Source: Brassica napus (taxonomy: Eukaryota; Streptophyta; Magnoliopsida; Brassicales; Brassicaceae). From it: a DNA stretch of 64,000 nt. The position numbers and the translations under genes are program-made. The notes under the pieces were generated by a model that worked only from the letters and a program-made list of their open reading frames with translations, searched no databases and was not told where the DNA came from. Every line of letters starts with the position of its first letter. Position 1 is the first letter of the stretch. Shown here piece by piece: positions 57,731 through 64,000 of the stretch. Where the stretch lies: contig NC_063448.1 of NCBI RefSeq assembly GCF_020379485.1, positions 45,083,218 through 45,147,217 of the forward strand. Direction: 5' to 3'.

Positions 57731-58723
57731 GTCTCTGTAGAAGCCGGATAACCAGATTGAATAAACGAAATAATAAAAGCGATATGTTAAGGAAATAAAC
57801 GATCGTAAAGGGCGAATACAAGAACGATAAGAAATCGTATTCGCAAATGAACATGGAGTCGAGATATAATATCTTTCCTTAACTCTAAATATTCGCTCCG
57901 TTAGTGAGACGGTACTGTACGGATATCGAGTCCCAGGATACAACCATGGCAGACGATCACGCTTCACTCGTGAATCGCCCTATCGAACTATAAATCTACG
58001 AAACACTCTCGAACTATAGACTTACGATAAGGGATTTTTGCTGTTGGTTTTTGATACGAGAAAAGTTAACAAATGAAGAAGGAGGAGAGTCGATATTTAA
58101 AGAGACGGACGAGAGCCACTTCCCGCAACAGTTGCTGCACTTATGCGGAGATCTCGCAGAGATCACGGGAAGTTAAGTTTCGAAAACTTATTTCCCAAGA
58201 CTCTCTTATCTCGTTTAAAATTAGAGAGGATAAAATGCATGACGTTTTTATTTTCTAAACAAACTACTTGTCGTTTTAAATAAAAATGCATGTCGTTTTT
58301 TCTCGAATTAAAAGGCAAAACGTTGAGCTTAACTTGGTCCAAAAAGAATATTCTTATCGGGACGGCGGCGGCGGCGCGCGCTTGGGGAGTCTTCCTCTCT
58401 CTCGAAGCTGTTTAACACATGATATCAAGTGACCATATATAAAGAGCTTTCTTCCTCTTGTTCCCACCGATGTGGGGTAAGTCCCTTTGTGTTCATTATT
58501 AATGTTTTTTGGGCTTTTAAACACACAGGCCCAAGGCCCAAATCATTTGTTTTCACAATTTTCATTAAAGCCTAATGGCTATTAATGGATCCAACAGTCT
58601 CCATGTTGAAAGATACGGAGATTGAAAAATAAAGACTAACCTTGATCACAACTGTAGCAGAAGAAGAGACGGAGCGAAGATTGTAGCTGCAAATAATGAC
58701 CAATTAAAAAAAAGCTTTAAAAC
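57731..58723. other. LTR-like and promoter-like sequence
   Basis: On the minus strand TGTTGGATCC at 58596 starts a GGGCC-rich stretch resembling an LTR or promoter. It contains CCCCACATCG (58477-58468) and TTTATATATGG (58443-58433), a plant snRNA-type USE plus TATA arrangement. A GC-rich block with CGG repeats is at 58360-58382. No stable gene was identified. Confidence 0.35.
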
Positions 58724-59048
58724 TGTTGTGATTCTCACTTTGATTGGTTTCTCTCTTTTGTACCTCTGTTTTTCTCTGTTTTGTTGTGCAAGAGTTTACT
58801 TTATCAAACAACCTTTTTTCATTCATACTTCCATGCTTTCTTACAAACAACCACACACTGTCTTTATAGTAGACTGCTTCCTGACTTACACCTAACACAA
58901 CACATAACACATACCTCTGATCTTTAGACCACTCTTACACTCCACCACTTAACTATTCTAACAACTCCTTAACCACTTCATACAACAACTCTTAACTTAG
59001 TTAACAACTAACTAGTTAATACCTTAACTCTTGTAACCACTTGTTACA
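58724..59048 (-). mobile_element. Probable copia LTR
   Basis: Read on the minus strand it begins TGTAACAAGTGGTTAC and ends ...ATCACAACA, with CTATAAAGAC as a TATA box. GGACCAGAT immediately upstream resembles the polypurine tract GGGGGAGAT. No target-site duplication was found, so it is probably the 3' LTR of a decayed element. Confidence 0.55.
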
Positions 59049-59423
59049 ATCTGGTCCACGTTCATCTTCATCTTCAGAACATCTCAAAGTCATTGTCATC
59101 TTCTTCCTCCTAATCTTCTTGCTTTTCTTCTTTGATCTCTATCATCTTCTCATTATGATTCTTGCCTTCCTTTTCTTTTGCAGGGGCAATCAAAGGGTCA
59201 ATCCTCAACAAAAACCTGCCCATTTTGAAAGCGAAACTATTTAGAAACATCAAAACTCGAGAATAACTAATTAGAGTTTGACATCTCTTTATATATTAGA
59301 TTCTCATTTGTCTAATTTCCAATGTGAGACTTAGATTGACATCTCACGCACGAATCACCTAACATCTGTGTCATTCGAGAATAACAAGCTGGAGTTACCT
59401 GAAAGTAAGTGTAAGCTTGATCT
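59049..59423. other. Spacer
   Basis: CT-rich and AT-rich sequence joins the LTR to the displaced oleosin segment. Nothing else was recognised. Confidence 0.4.
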
Positions 59424-59855
59424 CTTATCGGTGGCAGGTTTTCTTGTTGGAACGTTGGCTGTCGTATCGTAGGCGTACCGTTATTTCCGGGGAAAGCACC
59501 CGGCTGATCGGATCAAATGGATTATGCACGTAGTCGGATCTACGACACGGCCTCTCACGTCAAAGAGTATGCTAGAGAGTATGGTGGATATTTCCACGAT
59601 AAGGCTAAAGATGCAGCCCCTGGTGCTTAACCTTAACCGGTCGGTATAATCTGGTTCAGGGGAAGATAGTTGACGTGTTTGGTGTATGGAGGATAAACAT
59701 GGTTCATGCATGGTAATATAAATATACTACTATAACATTTTGTTAATTTTGTTTCCGTTAATAAATAATATAAATGAATATATCTGGTTATGTATAAGCT
59801 TTATAAGATTTTTGGTGTTTTTATTAGTCACCTGAAATGTATTAGTATATATATT
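59424..59855 (+). pseudogene. Displaced copy of the oleosin 3' half
   Basis: This segment matches 24637-25057 (end of the oleosin coding sequence, 3' UTR and beyond) with scattered substitutions and small indels. It begins in the middle of the hydrophobic domain ([11 protein letters not shown]) without a start codon. The tryptophan codon TGG of the intact gene is TAG here (59470-59472). It is a partial, non-functional duplicate about 35 kb from its source. Confidence 0.9.
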
Positions 59856-59899
59856 TATTGGCGAGTTATTTACTTTCTTTTAAGACTTTAATAATCAAA

Positions 59900-61256
59900 C
59901 TAGATTTTGACCCGCGCTTCGAAAGCGCAGGATTATCTTTTGTTGACATCTATCTTATTAAAATAGAAGTACACTTATAAATTAACCCTTAAAACTTTAA
60001 TTTATTTACGCTTCAATGCCACTGAAGTAATAACTAATCTTATTTTAAAACATTATCTGTTTTTAACTAATTTATATACAATTATCTAAAATAAATTCAC
60101 AACCAATTCATGATAAATCTTAAATTTAATTAATACACCACAATTCGAAATCCATATATTTAGGATCTTCGTAATTGGCAAGTCTTAAATTATAAAAATA
60201 CATGACTTATAAATTCTAACAGATTTATAATCAATACTTTTCCAATTTACTTTGTTTTCACTTTTCTTAAAAATAAATTTTACCGAGTAATAAATATATA
60301 GATACGAATTATTATAAACTATTATAAAATATATTTTGATGCTATAGTAAAATAATGGAAATATGATAATATATATGTATATATATTTAACAACCATAAT
60401 TACATTATTACACCAAATAATACCAATGGTTAAATAAATTAATATGAACTTTTTAAATTAATTTTAAAATAATTTAAGCAAACTTACAGAAAAACTAAAA
60501 AATCATTTCATTTACAATATAATTTTGTCAAAGTTTACAATATACTTAACTAAAATAACTATAATTGTAAATAAATATATTTTTAGATTGATATTCAAAA
60601 TTAAGTTTCCTATTTTCACATGATGAATATGTCTGATATTTTTATTTAGGTGTGTCATTAGTTTTAGTCAAACAGAATTATATAAAACTTAACATGCATT
60701 TATATAAAATTGATTTCGAATATGGAAGATGTGTCATTAATTAATAAACACGATAAAAACGTGATATAATGTTAAATATAAAACAATATTTAATTTATAT
60801 TAACATAAAAAACTTGTAAAAACCACCTACACCGATTTAGGTATCCGTTTACTCAATTTAGAATACAATATCGTATTAAAATATATAGTTATATTTTCAT
60901 TATTTATTAGTAATAACTAAAAATTTAAAACTACATAAAATAATAATTTATATAATTTATACATAAATATAAATTATTCCATTTATATATTATTGGTAGA
61001 TTATTTTTATACAAATTAAATTTCACTCAAAATCAAATACAATAAATTTATATTATAAAAATATGTTGATGTAATTGAATGTTAAAAGCAAAATATAATT
61101 ACTCAATGTAATAAATAGAATTATTATGTTTAAAATGTTATATTTAACAATTATATAATATGCGTCAAAACTTAAATAATATAATTTATACAAAACAAAA
61201 TTTTACTTATAAAAATGAAAATAAATACCCGTGTGGTCGGACGGGTCAAGCTCTAG
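59900..61256. mobile_element. Two outward-facing Helitron 3' ends with AT-rich sequence between
   Basis: On the left, CTAG (59900-59903) is followed by ATTTTGACCCGCGCTTCGAA, then AGCGCAGG; this is a minus-strand Helitron terminus with a GCGCTT/AAGCGC hairpin. On the right, CCCGTGTGGTCGGACGGG (61228-61245, stem CCCGT/ACGGG) followed by ...CTCTAG|T ends a plus-strand Helitron at 61256. Neither 5' end was located. Confidence 0.6.
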
Positions 61257-62239
61257 TATTTATTAATCCGTCTGTTTGTTCATTAATTTTTTTAGACCTA
61301 CGCGTTTAGTTTTGGTTACAATTTGTTTCTTTTTTTATTCGGTTCTGTTTTGGTTGCCGTTATTTTTTTGTTTCTAGTTCAAGAGATATAGGAACCTTTC
61401 AATTATTTATGAATTTGGATTTTAGTGATTAGTTCTCTGTTATGGCTCGATTTCTATTTTTCAGATAATTTTCAATAATTTGTGTAAAAATCAATTAGGG
61501 TATCAGATAACTCGGATAAATTAGATGTTCCTGATAATAAAATACTTGGGTGATTCAGTTCTATCTGGAAATTATGATAATATTAAATATTTGGATAAAA
61601 ATTAATAAAATAATCTGATATTTTTGGTAGTTCGGTTTATAGGTAGTAATTTTAGAATATTTGATAATTGGAAAATAAATATTTAATATTTTTAGGTACA
61701 TAAACTATATCTTAGTACCCATTTGATTTTTCGGTTTGGTTCTGATTTGGTTTCCGTTTATCTGTTTCAAAGATACATGGACCGCTCATATATTTCTAAA
61801 CATCGATTTGGTTTTCGTTTCATATTTTTTGCTTGGTTTCGTTTTTGGTTCTGTTTTAATACTACGTTTTTGGTTCTCGATTTAGTTAGAACAAAACTTA
61901 AATAAAATTGTATATATTTAAGAGAAATAAAGGCTTAAGAATACTTACATTCTCATATCCTAAGATGATATCCATAGTTTATCATGATGTAGAAATGTAT
62001 TGTTTATATGAGTGTTTTTTTTGTTGGAATTGTGCTGTTTAAAAATCGTTAGGTAAGTTTGTATTTATAATTATAGTGTAGCTCAAAATTTTTAGAAGGT
62101 CAACAATATTCCAACGAATATTTGTATAGATACAATGAAAGTTGATATATATTGTGGATTCAATATTTTAATAATCGTAACAAAAGTTTAAGTTGTTTTT
62201 ACCAATAATTAAGTTCATATATATTAATAGATAATATAA
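61257..62239. other. AT-rich spacer with GGTTTCGGTTT-type repeats
   Basis: Positions 61300-61870 are rich in TTGGTTTTCGTTT and TTCGGTTCTG, a decayed relative of the CCGAACC-type element in the opposite orientation. No gene was seen. Confidence 0.4.
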
Positions 62240-63862
62240 TCTATATATATAAAGTTGGATTTTCCCTTCTTATGACATGTGGAATGAGGGTTTGTTGACA
62301 TGTGTTCTCATGTTTTTTTTTTGTATTTAAATTCTTCTTCTTTTAAATTATTGCAATTTTCTCCATCAATTTTTAATTGTGTATTATCTAATCCTTCTCA
62401 CACTTATTGGTCTCTAAAATTCAAGAAATAAATAAACTAAAATAAATATATTTTAAATATTTAATTTATTCACACCTAAAAATAGCAAGACTTTTCATCA
62501 TTTTATTATTTTTACTAATTTTTATTATTTCATTTACAAATTATATTTATTTCACTATTAGTATCATAAGATAATTAAATTAAGAATAAGAAACTAGACA
62601 ACCAACACATAAACTAAGAAAGCGGGCCAAAGGGAGAATAATAATCGAAAGGCCAAAGCCACCAAAAATCAGAAAAATATATACCTAAAACACCGGAATC
62701 ACAACCAGTAGCTAAAAAGTAAGAAACACCTCACAAACTAAACAAGAACATACAAGACGGCATGCAACTGGAAAACTACAAAGCTCTGGATAGAAGGGAC
62801 CAAAGCTCCAAGAGATTAACTCCGCACACCTATACCAAGAAAAACATGGAAAGAAAAGAAACAACTTGAGAGACGGAGAATGGAAAACAACCACCAAAAA
62901 ATCAGAGACTAAACTTGAGACCAGAAATAACCTTCCAAGCCCACATAGCATACACGAACGAAAACATTATCCAAATCTTGAGTGGCAAACATGGTGAAAG
63001 GGAGAGCCACCAGAGATGCGATGAAAGCTGCAAAGAGATGCAAGAATAGAGAGGGAAAGGGAGACAGAGCGAAATCAGAAAACTATGGAGCCGTCCTCGA
63101 GCTATGAAAGAGAGCATAGAAGTCAGAACACCAAAAACTAGATCTTGAAAACCAAAACGAGCAGAGACTATTGACGGTAAGCCAACGACGAGGAATATAA
63201 AATCAAAAACGAATAAACTCTGACTCAACCAAGGAGATGCAGTTCCTAACATCAGCTGAAATCTAAGGAAGAAGAGGAGCAGTCAATATTGACTGGAACA
63301 GCCTACAATGCCGTGGGAATAAACCAAACAACTGAAAACTCATAAACCCGATCTGCAACAAATACCATATAATCTCATAGGTGAAGAAGGCTAGAAGAAC
63401 AAGAGAAAAATGTGAGTCTTTTTCCGGTGATGGTGAGAAGCACCGCACACCAGAAATGTAACGAAATACATAGACGGTGAGGGCTCAAGTTTAAAATATG
63501 GGGAGAGGGCAAAAAACATCTTAAAAGTTATAATTTTCAAAAATATGAAAAAAATATAATACAATTTTGACGATGAAACCGTTAATCTTAGAATCAACAA
63601 ATGCCTAGATGCAAAGTTATTGAAATTCAATATTAGTTTACGTTAGAGGCTCATTTGACTACTAACAAGTACTATACACACAACAACACATTATTAAAAA
63701 AAAAGCAAAATATATTAACTTATCACCTACTACATAACACACTAAAAACATCAAATGATCTTAACAAATAAAAAAAGATAACATAATTACATTATCCAAA
63801 AAAAAATCATGCTCTTAGCAATAATAAAACAATATACCGCGCGAAACGCGGACACCCCCTAG
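62240..63862 (+). mobile_element. Helitron, 1.6 kb, with a possibly captured interior
   Basis: The 5' end is A|TCTATATATATAAAGTTGG (62240). The 3' end has hairpin CCGCGCGAAACGCGG (63837-63851), then ACACCCCCTAG|T with CTAG at 63859-63862. It was inserted between A and T. There is no Rep/helicase. The interior from about 62600 to 63450 is clearly GC-richer than the ends and has open frames on the minus strand (up to 116 codons) without recognisable domains, so it may be captured host or LINE sequence. Confidence 0.75.
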
Positions 63863-64000
63863 TATTTTAATATATTTGTAGATTGTAATCAATACCAAAA
63901 TAGTGGAGCTAATAATATTTTTGTAGATTTTCTTTTATTTTATTTTAAATTATTACAACATTATTATTTGAAAACTTCCTTGTTACAATTTTCTCATAAG
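63863..64000. other. AT-rich window end
   Basis: Nothing was recognised. Confidence 0.4.

Noticed and set aside
1..64000. CRISPR arrays, operons, bacterial promoters, rRNA genes
   Set aside because: Spliced plant genes throughout; no regularly spaced direct repeats with unique spacers and no rRNA sequence were seen.

Overview
The window is plant nuclear DNA, most likely from a Brassica or close Brassicaceae relative. Genes have many short introns with GT..AG borders, spacers are AT-rich, and transposons are abundant. From position 1 to about 40.8 kb the recognisable genes follow, in order and orientation, the Arabidopsis thaliana chromosome 3 block At3g18630 down to At3g18550: uracil-DNA glycosylase (3' end only), a DHHC S-acyltransferase (PAT15-like), nucleolin NUC2-like, DEAD-box helicase RH51-like, an early nodulin-like phytocyanin (ENODL5-like), a mitochondrial SSB, an oleosin, a small protein of unknown function, and the TCP factor BRANCHED1 (TCP18). 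The family and synteny calls come from recognising the proteins; no search was run. Exon borders were placed by eye from splice sites, reading frame and, for the nucleolins, comparison between copies.

Layout. 0-3 kb: UNG 3' end and the DHHC gene, tail to tail. 3-6.6 kb: a broken copia fragment and a block of palindromic GACGACTTAC motifs. 6.6-15.7 kb: three tandem nucleolin-like genes. Only the third has the long acidic N-terminus, built from a run of short in-frame exons; the first two are short forms with altered RRM1 and C-termini. 16.5-17.5 kb: a Helitron. 17.7-25.7 kb: a compact cluster (RH51, ENODL5, mtSSB, oleosin, unknown protein). 25.8-39 kb: repeats, including a 2.4-kb Helitron, an ORF1-only LINE inserted in a subtilase relic, a SINE-like insertion, a hAT-like element and a hairpin MITE just downstream of BRC1. 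39-41.1 kb: BRC1, which seems to carry a +1 frameshift at the start of its last exon. 41-64 kb: no convincing conserved gene. It holds a tRNA-type SINE, a fold-back element with telomere-like arms, other fold-back and MITE elements, gene relics, LTR pieces, a displaced copy of the oleosin 3' end, and several Helitron ends.

Functionally the block mixes ribosome-biogenesis genes (nucleolin, RH51; some promoters carry telo-box AAACCCTAA), organelle and nuclear DNA maintenance (mtSSB, UNG), membrane and lipid proteins (PAT15, oleosin, ENODL5) and a shoot-branching regulator (BRC1). The points most worth a second look are the nucleolin tandem array with its modular acidic exons, the apparent BRC1 C-terminal frameshift, the LINE insertion with a 16-bp target duplication, and the transposon content around BRC1.
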